Source: Reinekea forsetii
GTDB lineage: Bacteria > Pseudomonadota > Gammaproteobacteria > Pseudomonadales > Natronospirillaceae
Assembly: GCF_018860385.1 (NCBI RefSeq)
Contig: NZ_JAHKPH010000008.1
Coordinates: forward strand, 186,001 to 250,000
Reading direction: 5' to 3'
DNA: 64,000 nt
The notes under the pieces were generated by a model. It did no database searches. It was not told the DNA's origin and was given only the letters and a program-made list of their open reading frames with translations. Shown here piece by piece: positions 34,793-44,984 of this stretch. Made by a program: the position numbers and the translations under genes. How positions within the stretch are numbered: position 1 is the first letter of the stretch; the number at the start of each line of letters is the position of its first letter.

Positions 34793-34812
34793 TTGACAGA
34801 GAACTGGGTCAA
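34793..34812. promoter_or_regulatory. Inverted repeat upstream of the WYL regulator
   Basis: TTGAC (34793-34797) and GTCAA (34808-34812) are separated by 10 bases, 42 bases before the regulator ATG. WYL repressors of the BrxR/CapW group bind inverted repeats upstream of their own genes, so this is a candidate operator; the arms are short and the call is weak. Confidence 0.3.
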
Positions 34813-34853
34813 CTTTAAAGTGTAACTCATTGAAAATAGGGTGAGAAAATAAG

Positions 34854-35687
34854 ATGAATCAAAAAGCTGAACTTCGGCTGGAAGATCAAAGCCAACCTCA
34901 GCAGGAACGACTCTTTTATTTGGAGTTTCGTTTATACTTTCTAGGTCATGCAAACCGCAGTGATTTACAACTTCGATTTGGCCTAAAAGAGTCTTCTGCG
35001 TCCAGAGATATTGCACTTTATAAAAAACTGGTTCCAGATAACATCATTTATGATTACGGCATTAAATCATATGTTCCTCAGCCGAGCTTTGAGCCGATTT
35101 TTTCATATACTGGCACACAAGTTTTAACGGCACTGACGCATGGTTTTGGTGATGATTACGCAGGCCCTAAATTTCCTGAAATCTCATCAGAAGCGCCTAC
35201 TCAAGCGCCTCTGCCATTTATTCCAACATTAGCGGCATTAACCCGTGCTATTCATAAAGAAAAAGCCGTTTCTATCAACTATTTCAGTGAAGATATTGGT
35301 GAAAGCACTTTAGAAGTAGCACCACATTCTTTGATAGACTCTGGAAATCGTTGGAGTATCCGTGCCTTTAACAGAAGCACTGGCCGGTTCGAAGACTTTG
35401 TTATAAACCGAATCACAAACGTCTTGGATATATCAAGCAGTCCAGAAGCAAATGAGCACAAAGACGCTGATTTATTGTGGAATCAGATCAGTGAGCTGAA
35501 GCTTAAGCCACATCCTTCGTTAGCGCATCCAAAAGCGGTGGAGCGAGAGTATGGTATGCACAATGGTGTTTTAAAAATGACGTGCCGTACAGCGCTTAAA
35601 TCGTACTTGTTAAGGCAGTGGCGAGTAGATACTTCAAGTACGCCAGCAAACAGCGGGCAAGGGTATCAGCTCTGGTTAGACCAATAG
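34854..35687 (+). CDS. WYL-domain regulator resembling BrxR/CapW
   Basis: A 277-residue regulator. The N-terminal winged helix has the segment FRLYFLGHANRSDLQLRFGL followed by ESSASRDIALYKKLVPDN, very like the BrxR/CapW repressors of BREX and CBASS loci. The WYL core lies at about 130-200 (AVSINYFSEDIGESTLEVAP, then NRWSIRAFNR) and a C-terminal WCX-like part ends LLRQWRVDTSS. Members of this group repress phage-defence operons and are released by a nucleic-acid or nucleotide signal. No BREX or CBASS gene is in the window; its neighbours are a DeoR gene and a diguanylate cyclase. It may have been left behind by a defence island or have a different target. Confidence 0.75.
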   Translation: MNQKAELRLEDQSQPQQERLFYLEFRLYFLGHANRSDLQLRFGLKESSASRDIALYKKLVPDNIIYDYGIKSYVPQPSFEPIFSYTGTQVLTALTHGFGDDYAGPKFPEISSEAPTQAPLPFIPTLAALTRAIHKEKAVSINYFSEDIGESTLEVAPHSLIDSGNRWSIRAFNRSTGRFEDFVINRITNVLDISSSPEANEHKDADLLWNQISELKLKPHPSLAHPKAVEREYGMHNGVLKMTCRTALKSYLLRQWRVDTSSTPANSGQGYQLWLDQ

Positions 35688-35695
35688 TTTGATTG

Positions 35696-35725
35696 AAAAA
35701 AAAGAGCCGAAAGGCTCTTTTTTTT
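35696..35725. terminator. Bidirectional terminator
   Basis: GAGCC-GAAA-GGCTC flanked by eight A and eight T. The GNRA loop and both runs make it a good terminator for the WYL gene on + and the diguanylate cyclase gene on -. Confidence 0.92.
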
Positions 35726-35747
35726 GCTTACTAATAAGTTGCGTAGG

Positions 35748-36707
35748 TTACTCTGCAAAGGTGCTTTGAGGCTTTTTAACTAATGAAGTTACAACACAGT
35801 TACGGCCTTGCTGCTTTGCGCTGTATAGGGCTTTATCGGCGCGGTTCAATAATTCTGGCCAGTCAGATTCCCCATTATAATGCGCTAGCCCCAAGCTAGC
35901 GGTAACTTTTAAATCTTTATCCGGAAGCTTAACTTGCTCCTCGATCGCAATTCGAATGCGCTCAGAAACAGTACGCGAATGTGCTAAATGCGTGTTGGTA
36001 ACAAGAATAACAAACTCTTCACCTCCAAACCGAAAGCAAGCATCCGAAGCGCGAATCGATTGTTGAATCACTCGAGCTACCTGTCTTAAAACGTCATCTC
36101 CAGATAAGTGCCCGTATCGATCGTTTATGGTTTTAAAGTGATCAATATCGATCATCATTAAACTCATATCTTGATCTTCATGGCGACGAGTTCGTTCCAA
36201 TTCACGCGTTAAGGCAATAGACATTGCGCCTCGGTTATTAAGACCCGTTAACGGATCAATCATGGCTGTTGAGAGGGCATCTCGATATTTTAGTGCGTTA
36301 CGCAACGGAAAAATTATGACATCCATAATGGATTCGATCGTGCTTAGCTCTTTTTCAGAGAAACGCTTGCTTCGTGTGAAGGCAATATCGCCAAAATGTT
36401 GTTGGCTCATGTTGAGTTGGTAGTTGCACCGGTGCTTGTTGATGCGTCCAACATGCATGTCTATCATCTTATCTGCATGATTATATTCAATGCCAGATAC
36501 AGGAATGAGCTGTTTGAGGTGACGATAAAAAATGTCTATGAGCTGCTCAATTTCAAGCGTCGTTTGTAAGTGGCTGAACAAATGTAAACGAAAGTCTTTT
36601 AATCGATCTGGTGTTAAAGAATCAATTGAAATAGAAGAAACATCCATTGGAAATGGATGGTTCTTTGCTTGCGTTCCAAAATCATGCTGTGTAAAGCTGC
36701 TAGCCAT
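35748..36707 (-). CDS. Diguanylate cyclase (GGDEF)
   Basis: A 319-residue protein counted from the ATG at 36707 (GGTGA about seven bases upstream; a longer frame from 36776 adds 23 unlikely residues). The first roughly 150 residues are a soluble helical sensor-like region with no recognisable domain. The GGDEF domain follows (DPLTGLNNRGAMSIALTREL, active site GGEEF at 228-232). An inhibitory site RASD at 219-222 is intact, so product feedback is expected. It should make cyclic di-GMP in the cytoplasm. No membrane segment is present. Confidence 0.9.
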   Translation of the reverse strand: MASSFTQHDFGTQAKNHPFPMDVSSISIDSLTPDRLKDFRLHLFSHLQTTLEIEQLIDIFYRHLKQLIPVSGIEYNHADKMIDMHVGRINKHRCNYQLNMSQQHFGDIAFTRSKRFSEKELSTIESIMDVIIFPLRNALKYRDALSTAMIDPLTGLNNRGAMSIALTRELERTRRHEDQDMSLMMIDIDHFKTINDRYGHLSGDDVLRQVARVIQQSIRASDACFRFGGEEFVILVTNTHLAHSRTVSERIRIAIEEQVKLPDKDLKVTASLGLAHYNGESDWPELLNRADKALYSAKQQGRNCVVTSLVKKPQSTFAE

Positions 36708-36939
36708 GTAGTTCACCAGAAGGCAGTTATTCGTATGATGTTTTATAGCGAATACTGTGCCAGAAGGATAAAACATAGTTATATCAAGGGGTTAGCGCAT
36801 TTTTCGATGGTTGCGGAGCAAAAATACGGAAGCGATTGACCGTTTTTCTTGATTGAACTGGCAGGAAAATGTCGTTTCAAATGAGAGAGTGACAAAAAAA
36901 TAACGCCAGCTACTTCATTAACTGGCGCATGTTTGACTG

Positions 36940-37716
36940 CTATTTGCTCAAGTAATCGGCTGCATCAATTGAAAGCCCATTGTGCACTTGTGAATGGACT
37001 GAAAACAAATATCTATACAGCGGCATGTGTGCTTCAGGGGCGGGAACCGATTCAGGATGTTCTCCAGGGTAGGCACTTGCTCGCATGTTGGTGCGTGTGC
37101 CGCCTGGGTTAATAGCAAAGGTTCTAATATTGGTTTGGTTGCCCAATTCAGCGGCCAATGTTTGCATTAAACCTTCTGTTGCAAATTTAGAGACGCCGTA
37201 TGCACCCCAGAAAGCTCTCCCTTGCCGACCCACACTTGACGTTGTAAACACAATACGGCCTGAATTCGATGCTTCGATCAGCGGCAGCATGGCTTGGGTC
37301 AATAGAAACGCACTGTTTAAATTGACGTTGATGACTTCATTCCACTCATTTTCAGGGTATTGGCTGATCGACATTTTACTGCCTAATAATGAGGCGTTGT
37401 GCAAAATACCGTCCAGACTGCCGAATTCTTGTTCAATGGCGTAAGTCATTTCTTTAGCAACTTCCAACGAAAGTACATTAAGGTCGTAGGGGAAGATGAT
37501 TGGCTGGGTATTGGTTTCAGATTCTATTTGGTCATAAACTTGCTCAAGCTTATCTTGGTTGCGAGCGAGTAAAATAATATTGGCACCGTGACGAGCAAAA
37601 TCTAAGGCTGCAGCTTTGCCAATACCGTCACTGGCTCCAGTAATTAAAAGAGTTTTACCCTTGAGTGAATCGGGTTTATTGGCCTGCTCGATTGATTGTT
37701 GGGTTGGTTGAGTCAT
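36940..37716 (-). CDS. yciK: YciK-type short-chain oxidoreductase
   Basis: A 258-residue SDR with the NAD(P) motif TGASDGIGKA near residue 27, the NASLLG segment, catalytic Ser in TTSSVGRQG and YxxxK as YGVSK, then NPGGTRTNMRASAYPGE, a stretch typical of YciK. The physiological substrate of YciK is unknown. It lies 13 bases after ubiG on the same strand. In Pseudomonas the phosphatase gene mupP normally sits between these two; here it is absent. Confidence 0.88.
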   Translation of the reverse strand: MTQPTQQSIEQANKPDSLKGKTLLITGASDGIGKAAALDFARHGANIILLARNQDKLEQVYDQIESETNTQPIIFPYDLNVLSLEVAKEMTYAIEQEFGSLDGILHNASLLGSKMSISQYPENEWNEVINVNLNSAFLLTQAMLPLIEASNSGRIVFTTSSVGRQGRAFWGAYGVSKFATEGLMQTLAAELGNQTNIRTFAINPGGTRTNMRASAYPGEHPESVPAPEAHMPLYRYLFSVHSQVHNGLSIDAADYLSK

Positions 37717-37729
37717 GTAATACCTATGT

Positions 37730-38437
37730 TTAATTCGACGGCTTTTGAGTGGTCATCATGTAATTGACGGAGACATCTTCGGTCAGCTTAAAATCTTTTG
37801 TTATCGGGTTGTAGCTTGTGCCTTTAAAACCTTTTACTTGCAATTGCGCTTGCCGAGCACCATTGGCAAGCTCAGAAGGTTTGAGCAGCTTCTTGTATTC
37901 ATGAGTGCCTTTAGGAACTAAATTTAAAACGTATTCAGCCCCGACAATTGCCATAACCCAAGCTTTAGGGTTGCGATTAATGGTTGAAAATATAGCTGTG
38001 CCGCCAGGCTTTAACAGTGTCGAAATGGCTTTAATAACCGACAATGGGTCAGGTACATGCTCAAGCATTTCCATACAGGTAATGACATCAAACTGACCTG
38101 CGCGCTCAATGGCTAAATCTTCGGCCGTTATTTGTTTGTATTGTAAGTTGGTTATGCCACTTTCTAAGGCATGCAATTGAGCCACCTTCAGAGGCGCGTC
38201 TGTCATATCAATACCCAGTACATTGCCACCACGCTTAGCGAGTGTTTCCGATAAAATTCCGCCTCCGCACCCAATATCTAAGACATTGAGTCCAGCAACG
38301 TTTATTTGCTGGTCGATATAGTTCATTCGAATAGGGTTGAGATCGTGAAGGGGTTTAAACTCTGAATCGCGATCCCACCAACGGCTGGCAAGCGCTTCAA
38401 ACTTGGCTAATTCAGACGGATCAACATTCGCAGCCAC
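37730..38437 (-). CDS. ubiG: UbiG, ubiquinone biosynthesis O-methyltransferase
   Basis: A 235-residue SAM methyltransferase that carries out both O-methylations of the ubiquinone ring. The N-terminus (DPSELAKFEALASRWWDRDS) and motif I LDIGCGGGILSE, then EMLEHVPDP, and the later GTHEYKKLLKPSEL are typical of UbiG. The GTG at 38437 is chosen because AAGGAG lies eight bases upstream and the resulting length matches the family; a longer frame exists from 38536. Confidence 0.92.
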   Translation of the reverse strand: MAANVDPSELAKFEALASRWWDRDSEFKPLHDLNPIRMNYIDQQINVAGLNVLDIGCGGGILSETLAKRGGNVLGIDMTDAPLKVAQLHALESGITNLQYKQITAEDLAIERAGQFDVITCMEMLEHVPDPLSVIKAISTLLKPGGTAIFSTINRNPKAWVMAIVGAEYVLNLVPKGTHEYKKLLKPSELANGARQAQLQVKGFKGTSYNPITKDFKLTEDVSVNYMMTTQKPSN

Positions 38438-38563
38438 ACAGTACTCCTTGCGAGTATAAAATTTTAAAGTGGCGACTATTATGACGTGAAAAGAAGGGAG
38501 ATCACAGTATTTGTTCGCCGTTACCTGATTTAGCAACGACGAACAACTCTAAAGAACTGGCTA

Positions 38564-39877
38564 TTAACCTCTGATTTTGGCCTGCCATTGCTTGGCGTTC
38601 GCAACAATAGCGGCTTTATCTAGCGTCGTTAGCTCGCGATCTTTAAGAAGCTGCTTACCATCTACCCAAACGTTTTTGATCTGATCACGAGAGCTGGCAT
38701 AGACGATGTGAGACATTGGCTCAAAGATTGGTTGAGACTCAAGATCGTCTAAAGCGATGGAGGTGATGTCGGCACGTTTGCCAACTTCTAAGCTGCCTAT
38801 CTGGTCATCCCAGCCTAATGCTTTTGCACCGTTAATGGTGGCCATTGCGATGGCTTCAGCGGCGGGTAGGGCCACAGCATTAGAGCTGACGGCTTTCGCG
38901 AGCATTGCAGCGGTACGCATTTCACTGAGCATATCTAAATCGTTGTTACTCGCAGCGCCATCGGTTCCCAGTGCTACGTTTACGCCTGCTTTTTGCAATT
39001 TGTCGACCGGGCAAAATCCGCTTGCCAGCTTGAGGTTAGATTCTGGGCAATGCATCACGTGTGCGCCAGTTTCTACGATGTCTTGAATGTCTTCATCGCT
39101 TAAAGCCGTCATGTGAACGGCTTGGAATTTAGGGCTTAACAAACCTAATTCCTTTAAGCGACGCACAGGGCGTTGGCCGCGGCGAGTCGTTTCATCGTCA
39201 ACTTCACCTTGAGTTTCATGAACATGCATTTGAATGCCAACGTCGTATTTTTCGGCTAATTCTTTGATGCGAATGAGCGGCTCATCCGAACACGAGTAGG
39301 GAGCATGCGGACCAAAGTTCACCTTAATGTGGCTGTGACCTTTGTACTGTTCCATGACAGCGACGCCTTGGTCGATGTGTTCATCGGGTGTTTTAGCCCA
39401 AGCTGTTGGGAAATCGATGGTTGGAAAACACAGTTGTGCGCGCATACCTGCTTTGACCACCCGCTCGGCAGCGGCATCAGGGAAAAAGTAGTTATCAGAG
39501 AAGGTAGTGGTACCGCAGCGAATCATTTCGGCTGCCGCTAATTCTGTACCATCGCCAACCATTTCATGGCTTACCCAAGTACCTTCAGCTGGCCAAATGT
39601 GATCGTTTAACCAAGTTTGCAGGGCTAAATCATCGGCCATTCCGCGAAACAGAACCATAGCCGCATGGCCATGCGTATTTACCATGCCAGGCATGATAGC
39701 TTGGCCGTTTAGATCAACAGTTTCATTGGCTTGAAACGAGCTGGATGCTTCAGATTGAGGCACTATCGCCACAATTGCGCCATCTTTGATGGCAAGGCTG
39801 TGATCGGTCAGTACGTCACGTTCTGCGTTAACGGTAATAATCCAGCTAGCGTGAATCAGGGTGTCTACGGTTTGCAT
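38564..39877 (-). CDS. mtaD: TRZ/ATZ amidohydrolase, MTA/SAH deaminase-like (MtaD)
   Basis: A 437-residue metal-dependent amidohydrolase. The metal site begins with NTHGHAAMVLFRG near residue 65, then GPHAPYSCSDE, MHVHETQGEVDDE, and ALGTDGAASNNDLDML. It matches the enzymes that deaminate S-adenosylhomocysteine and 5'-methylthioadenosine. In Pseudomonas the homologue sits next to ubiG as here, fitting removal of the SAH made by methyltransferases. The ATG at 39877 has AGGA seven bases upstream; a start at 39901 would add eight residues. mtnA, its usual neighbour near gyrA in Pseudomonas, is missing. Confidence 0.85.
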   Translation of the reverse strand: MQTVDTLIHASWIITVNAERDVLTDHSLAIKDGAIVAIVPQSEASSSFQANETVDLNGQAIMPGMVNTHGHAAMVLFRGMADDLALQTWLNDHIWPAEGTWVSHEMVGDGTELAAAEMIRCGTTTFSDNYFFPDAAAERVVKAGMRAQLCFPTIDFPTAWAKTPDEHIDQGVAVMEQYKGHSHIKVNFGPHAPYSCSDEPLIRIKELAEKYDVGIQMHVHETQGEVDDETTRRGQRPVRRLKELGLLSPKFQAVHMTALSDEDIQDIVETGAHVMHCPESNLKLASGFCPVDKLQKAGVNVALGTDGAASNNDLDMLSEMRTAAMLAKAVSSNAVALPAAEAIAMATINGAKALGWDDQIGSLEVGKRADITSIALDDLESQPIFEPMSHIVYASSRDQIKNVWVDGKQLLKDRELTTLDKAAIVANAKQWQAKIRG

Positions 39878-39929
39878 GGGTAATCCTGTCTGTTGAGTCA
39901 ATAGCGGTATGATAAAAAAAATGGCTCAA

Positions 39930-41975
39930 TTAAGCGAATGAATCTTTTTTTGGGGTAAAGGCGATAGCAAAGCCTTTTTTGGGTTGGTTCTTTATATGAA
40001 TATCCCAATTTAACTTTTGATTAGCGATGTTATAAACGATGTACATGCCTAAGCCACTGCCGCCCTGTGCGCGTGCAGTTGTGTAGAAAGGTTCGAACAT
40101 GTTCTCTAGTGCATCTTCATTTACACCTTTGCCATTATCTGTAATTGATAGCTTAAAGCCTTCGGGGGCTTTTTTAAGTGAAACGTGAATTGTTCCTTCG
40201 TCTTGACCCATAGCAAAGCCGTGTTGTTTTGCATTGAGAAGTACGTTGGTTAATAGTTGAGCAACAATTCCAGGGAAAGTGATGGTTTCGATACTGGCGT
40301 CTAGATCGGTAATGATGTTGATTTTTGTGTGCTTAAACTCGTGCTTTAAGCTACTGATAATAAGCGTGATGTATTCTCCAAGTGCTAATTGTCTAGTTTC
40401 TTCAACCGATTGATCAACCGATACCAGTTTAAAATTACTGATGAGCTCGGCGGCTCTGTCTAAGCTATTAAAAATTAAACTTGCGTGCTCTTCCATTTCT
40501 ATTAAAAAGCGGTCGAACTCACTTCGTGTCATCGTATTATTGTGAAGCTTGGAAGAGATTTGCCTGATGTCGTCTAATAAAGAAGACGCCGCAAGCTTAC
40601 CCGACCCAACAGGCGTATTAACTTCATGTGCAACCCCTGCGACAAGCCGACCAAGAGAAGCCATGCGTTCAGATAACTCATTCTGCGTTCTCAATTGATC
40701 GTTTTTAGATTGCATAAAATGACGATGTTGAATTTCTGAAATTTGCGGGCTAAAAAATTCAACCAATTCAACGGCATGTTTATTACACCGCGTTAAGGTG
40801 TATCCATAATTTAGGTGCTGAGTAACAAGAGGGCAGAACACCCAATAGTGTTCGGATAAATCTTTTTCGCCAAAAGTCAGATCGGGGTTTTTTTCAAATA
40901 CTACAAAATCGCTGGCATTGTGGCTCGGACGCTTAAAAATAAACATTTCATCGATAGCGATAGCGTCGAGATCACTTTGAATGTTTGGGAGGATATCTTC
41001 GACACGATCCGTCGCGTGAATTTGCTGAACAATTGAAAATTTTCTTGAGGTTAAGTCTCGTTCTTGTATAAATTGCCAAAGGTCAACAAGGCGCTCACGC
41101 ATATGTTTTTGATTGCTACTTACGTGGCCGGTTGACCCTCTTAACTTGGGTCGAGTTTTTAATAGTATATCTTGTGGTCTTTTACCTTCTAACATTTCTA
41201 TCGCTAATCGACCTGCTTTTAAGCCAAGTTCGTGAGCTGGATAAAGCACAGTACTTAGGCCAGGCGTCATGTATTGAGCATATTCAAAATCGTCAAAACC
41301 TGTCACCCAGCAATCATCAGGGCAATTAATACCTAGTAGCCGAAAAGCATCTAGGATGCCCTTCGCCATGAGATCGTTGGCACAGACTATGATGTTTGGC
41401 TTTTCGGTTTGTGCCTTCCAATATTCGGAAAAGGTGTGTTTTGCGTGTAAAGAGGTGAAGTCCCCCTCGAGAATATCGATACTGGTTGGGTCAACACCGT
41501 GCGCATTACATTCATCAAAAAGCGCCTGTTGGCGGAGTTGACTCTCGGTATTGGAAAATGGGCCGCTCAAAAAAGCAATTTTGGGCTGTGGTTTCTTTAA
41601 TAGCACAGCATGAATCAAGTCTCTCATGCCTTGGTAATTGTCTATCAGTACAGCAGGCTGTTGATCTATTTTTTGCCCCATGTGAATACTAGGGATCCCT
41701 TTATAGACGTCTAAAATTCGCTGTATCGTTTCTATATTAGTTAGGTAGGTTAATCCGCCCGTATAAAAAATAACCAAGCTAGGCTTGAGGTCGACAATAT
41801 CTTTGTGGCATTGCAAATCACTTTCTTGCCAAGCTTCGGGCGCTGAGATATAGCCCACAGGCGCAAAGAGCACTTCTATTTCGGTGTGCTGAAAAGCTTC
41901 AGATAACCCTAAGCAGATTCGCTGCTCGATCGTTTGGGAAAATGTTGGAATAATGACCGCCACGAGTGGCCGCAT
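39930..41975 (-). CDS. Soluble histidine kinase with N-terminal LacI-type ligand-binding domain
   Basis: A 681-residue fusion. Residues about 1-270 are a periplasmic-binding-protein-like sensor of the LacI type (VAVIIPTFSQTIEQRICLGL, IVCANDLMAKGILDAFRLLG, and CWVTGFDDFEYAQYMTPGLS), but there is no helix-turn-helix in front and no signal peptide or membrane segment. A linker of about 160 residues follows. The kinase part has the phospho-acceptor His450 in VAGVAHEVNTPVG, the N-box LLTNVLLNAKQHG and the G-boxes TDNGKGV and GGSGLGMYIVYN. It should sense a cytoplasmic sugar or similar ligand and pass phosphate to a response regulator, none of which is in this window. It diverges from gyrA. Confidence 0.85.
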   Translation of the reverse strand: MRPLVAVIIPTFSQTIEQRICLGLSEAFQHTEIEVLFAPVGYISAPEAWQESDLQCHKDIVDLKPSLVIFYTGGLTYLTNIETIQRILDVYKGIPSIHMGQKIDQQPAVLIDNYQGMRDLIHAVLLKKPQPKIAFLSGPFSNTESQLRQQALFDECNAHGVDPTSIDILEGDFTSLHAKHTFSEYWKAQTEKPNIIVCANDLMAKGILDAFRLLGINCPDDCWVTGFDDFEYAQYMTPGLSTVLYPAHELGLKAGRLAIEMLEGKRPQDILLKTRPKLRGSTGHVSSNQKHMRERLVDLWQFIQERDLTSRKFSIVQQIHATDRVEDILPNIQSDLDAIAIDEMFIFKRPSHNASDFVVFEKNPDLTFGEKDLSEHYWVFCPLVTQHLNYGYTLTRCNKHAVELVEFFSPQISEIQHRHFMQSKNDQLRTQNELSERMASLGRLVAGVAHEVNTPVGSGKLAASSLLDDIRQISSKLHNNTMTRSEFDRFLIEMEEHASLIFNSLDRAAELISNFKLVSVDQSVEETRQLALGEYITLIISSLKHEFKHTKINIITDLDASIETITFPGIVAQLLTNVLLNAKQHGFAMGQDEGTIHVSLKKAPEGFKLSITDNGKGVNEDALENMFEPFYTTARAQGGSGLGMYIVYNIANQKLNWDIHIKNQPKKGFAIAFTPKKDSFA

Positions 41976-42078
41976 AGGGTTGTGCCTCGGTAAAATTACT
42001 GCTGTTGAACGGAGTATAGCTAAGCTTTCAGGCCTTGCTATTTATATGTCGGCTGAAACTGTCTATCTCATTGATTTG

Positions 42079-42087
42079 TGGTATGAT
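42079..42087 (+). promoter_or_regulatory. Possible extended -10 promoter of gyrA
   Basis: TGGTATGAT, a TGN-extended -10, lies 85 bases before the gyrA ATG with no good -35. It is the best candidate in the 196-base gap. Confidence 0.4.
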
Positions 42088-42171
42088 TTCTCCTTTCGTG
42101 AGTAGTCAGCGACATCAGAAAGTAGCCAGTGGAACAACCGCTAAGGCTCGATAAGAAGGATAGCGAATTAG

Positions 42172-44802
42172 ATGGGTGAACTAGCCAAAGAAATTCTTCA
42201 CATCAATATTGAAGAAGAATTAAAACAATCATACTTAGATTACGCCATGAGCGTTATTGTTGGGCGTGCATTGCCCGATGTACGAGACGGTCTTAAGCCC
42301 GTACATAGGCGTGTGTTGTTCGCCATGAATGTATTAAACAACGATTGGAATAAGCCGTATAAAAAATCGGCGCGTGTTGTTGGTGATGTAATCGGTAAGT
42401 ATCACCCACATGGTGATTCAGCTGTTTACGACACTATCGTACGTATGGCACAGCCTTTCTCTATGCGCTATACCCTGGTCGATGGTCAAGGTAACTTCGG
42501 TTCGATCGATGGTGACTCTGCCGCCGCCATGCGTTATACCGAAATTCGTATGGAAAAACTGTCTCATTCGCTCTTAGCCGATCTTGAAAAAGAAACGGTC
42601 GACTATGTCGAAAACTATGACGGCACTGAATTAATCCCCGAAGTACTGCCTACACGAATCCCTAATTTATTGGTAAATGGTTCTTCAGGTATTGCAGTAG
42701 GCATGGCCACCAACATTCCCCCACACAATCTGAATGAAGTCGTCGATGGCGCATTAGCCCTTATAGATAACCCTGAGATAGATATCGACGGTTTAATGGA
42801 ATACATCCCTGGCCCCGATTTCCCAACAGGTGCTTATATTAATGGTCGAAAAGGTATTGTCGAAGCCTATCGCACCGGCCGTGGCCGCATATACATGCGA
42901 GCTAAGGCTGATGTAGTAGTCGATGAAAAGTCTGGTCGTGAAAGCATTATCGTTCATGAAATTCCGTATCAGGTGAACAAAGCGCGTTTGGTTGAAAAAA
43001 TTGCCGAACTCGTGAAAGAAAAGAAAATTGAAGGCATTGCCGAGCTGCGCGATGAATCCGATAAAGACGGTTTACGCATCGCGATAGACCTAAAGCGTGG
43101 CGAATCGGGCGATGTACTATTAAATAACTTATACGCTCAAACGCAGCTTGAAACGGTATTTGGTATCAATACCGTTGCGCTAGTTGATGGCCAGCCTAAG
43201 GTCCTAAACCTTAAGCAATTGCTTGAAGCATTTGTTCGCCATCGTCGTGAAGTTGTTACGCGTCGTACGATTTTTGACCTTCGAAAAGCTCGTCAGCGTG
43301 GTCATATTTTAGAAGGCTTGGCTATTTCATTGGCTAACATTGATGAAATGATCGAGCTTATTCGTACCTCTGCTACCGGTGCTGAAGCGAAAGAACGCAT
43401 GTTGGCGCGATCTTGGGCATTAGGTGATGTATCGGCTATGTTAGAGCGTGCAGGGGCCGATGTTTGTCGCCCTGAGGAGCTCGAAGAACAGTATGGCGTG
43501 CACGATGAGCGTTACCACCTGTCTCCTGAGCAGGCCCAGCAAATTCTCGACATGCGTCTGCAGAAGTTAACGGGCTTGGAACATGACAAGCTGATCGGTG
43601 AATATAAGGCCATTATCGACGATATTGGTGAATATTTGCGTATTTTGAACAGCTATGAGCGACTCATGGAGATTATTCGTGAAGAGCTTGAGCAAGTTAA
43701 AGCCGATTTTGGTGACGAGCGTAAAACTGAAATTCTTACCTCGCGTTTAGATTTGTCGATGGAAGATTTAATCACCGAAGAAGATATGGTGGTGACAATC
43801 TCTCATGCCGGTTATGCGAAAACTCAGCGGTTAACCGAATATGAAGCCCAAAAGCGCGGTGGTAAAGGGCGCTCTGCATCCGCGTTGAAAGATGAAGACT
43901 TTATTGAGCACCTATTGGTTACCAGCACCCACGCCACCATTTTATGCTTCTCTAACTTTGGTAAGGTTTACTGGTTGCGAGTATTTGAGATTCCGCAAGC
44001 CAGCCGTGCCGCGAAAGGCCGGCCAATGGTGAACTTGCTGCCTCTAGACGCGGAAGAGCGTGTAACAGCCATTTTGCCGATTCGTGAATACGATGCGGAT
44101 CACTTTATTTTTATGGCGACAGCAAGCGGTACAGTTAAGAAAACTTCATTAGATGCCTTCTCTCGCCCTCGTAGCAGCGGTTTAATTGCGCTTTCTCTGG
44201 ATGAAGGTGATCACTTAGTAGGCGTTGCACTGACCGACGGTGAGCGTGAAGTTATGTTGCTTTCTGATGCCGGTAAAGTTGTTCGCTTTAAAGAAGAAAA
44301 CGTACGAGCCATGGGGCGAACAGCCCGAGGTGTTCGGGGTATTTCACTAGAAAAAGATCAGCAAGTAATTTCGTTAATCGTACCTGAAGAAAACGGAACA
44401 GTATTAACAGCCTCTATGCGTGGCTACGGTAAGCGAACCAGTGTTGAGGAGTTTCCAACTAAAGGTCGTGGCACTAAAGGCGTCATTGCAATGGTCACTA
44501 GTGAGCGTAACGGTGCATTAGTAGGCGCGAAGCAAGTGTTCGATGGCGACGAAGTGATGTTGATAAGTAATAAGGGCACTCTGGTACGTACCGGTGTGGA
44601 CCAAATCTCTGTGTTAGGACGAAATACGCAAGGCGTTCGTTTGATCAGAGTAGCTGAAGATGAAGCACTTGTGAGTATTGAGCGCATTGAAGAGCCCGAA
44701 GAAATTGAAACCCTAGTTTCTGATGGCGATTCAGGTGAAGCGGCCGACGCTGCTCCTTCGCAAGAAGGTTCAGACGAGTCTAGTGATTCAGACGAAAGCT
44801 AA
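42172..44802 (+). CDS. gyrA: DNA gyrase subunit A
   Basis: An 876-residue type II topoisomerase subunit. The catalytic tyrosine is Tyr122 ([11 protein letters not shown]). The quinolone-resistance region [18 protein letters not shown] keeps Ser83 and Asp87, so no target-site resistance is visible. The C-terminal beta-pinwheel includes the GyrA-box-like [10 protein letters not shown]. The protein ends in an acidic tail of about 35 residues, rich in Glu, Asp and Ser, as in many gammaproteobacteria. A terminator follows. Confidence 0.98.
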   Translation: MGELAKEILHINIEEELKQSYLDYAMSVIVGRALPDVRDGLKPVHRRVLFAMNVLNNDWNKPYKKSARVVGDVIGKYHPHGDSAVYDTIVRMAQPFSMRYTLVDGQGNFGSIDGDSAAAMRYTEIRMEKLSHSLLADLEKETVDYVENYDGTELIPEVLPTRIPNLLVNGSSGIAVGMATNIPPHNLNEVVDGALALIDNPEIDIDGLMEYIPGPDFPTGAYINGRKGIVEAYRTGRGRIYMRAKADVVVDEKSGRESIIVHEIPYQVNKARLVEKIAELVKEKKIEGIAELRDESDKDGLRIAIDLKRGESGDVLLNNLYAQTQLETVFGINTVALVDGQPKVLNLKQLLEAFVRHRREVVTRRTIFDLRKARQRGHILEGLAISLANIDEMIELIRTSATGAEAKERMLARSWALGDVSAMLERAGADVCRPEELEEQYGVHDERYHLSPEQAQQILDMRLQKLTGLEHDKLIGEYKAIIDDIGEYLRILNSYERLMEIIREELEQVKADFGDERKTEILTSRLDLSMEDLITEEDMVVTISHAGYAKTQRLTEYEAQKRGGKGRSASALKDEDFIEHLLVTSTHATILCFSNFGKVYWLRVFEIPQASRAAKGRPMVNLLPLDAEERVTAILPIREYDADHFIFMATASGTVKKTSLDAFSRPRSSGLIALSLDEGDHLVGVALTDGEREVMLLSDAGKVVRFKEENVRAMGRTARGVRGISLEKDQQVISLIVPEENGTVLTASMRGYGKRTSVEEFPTKGRGTKGVIAMVTSERNGALVGAKQVFDGDEVMLISNKGTLVRTGVDQISVLGRNTQGVRLIRVAEDEALVSIERIEEPEEIETLVSDGDSGEAADAAPSQEGSDESSDSDES

Positions 44803-44815
44803 GTTCGTATAACAT

Positions 44816-44857
44816 TCAGCGGGCAATGTCGTTTACATATGCCCGCTGAGTGCGTTT
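44816..44857 (+). terminator. Terminator of gyrA
   Basis: A ten-pair stem TCAGCGGGCA/TGCCCGCTGA with a 14-base loop. The TTTTT run starts a few bases after the stem (GTGCG between). Confidence 0.75.
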
Positions 44858-44984
44858 TTCGACCCAGCCAATGATTATGCAGCCAGTGCAATGCTAAGTT
44901 GCAAACAATGGGCATTGATCAATACTCCAGTTTCACCAACAATGCTGTTAGATACCCCATTTATACCATTTATCGAGAATGCTT

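Larger units (their letters stand above)
34551..34853. other. Intergenic stretch between the DeoR and WYL genes
   Basis: Mostly AT-rich sequence. It contains the tiny ORF at 34652-34714 and the inverted repeat at 34793-34812 described separately. No other gene, repeat or terminator with a good stem was seen. Confidence 0.5.

Noticed and set aside
42400-42450. Quinolone-resistance substitution in gyrA
   Set aside because: Ser83 and Asp87 are both wild type.
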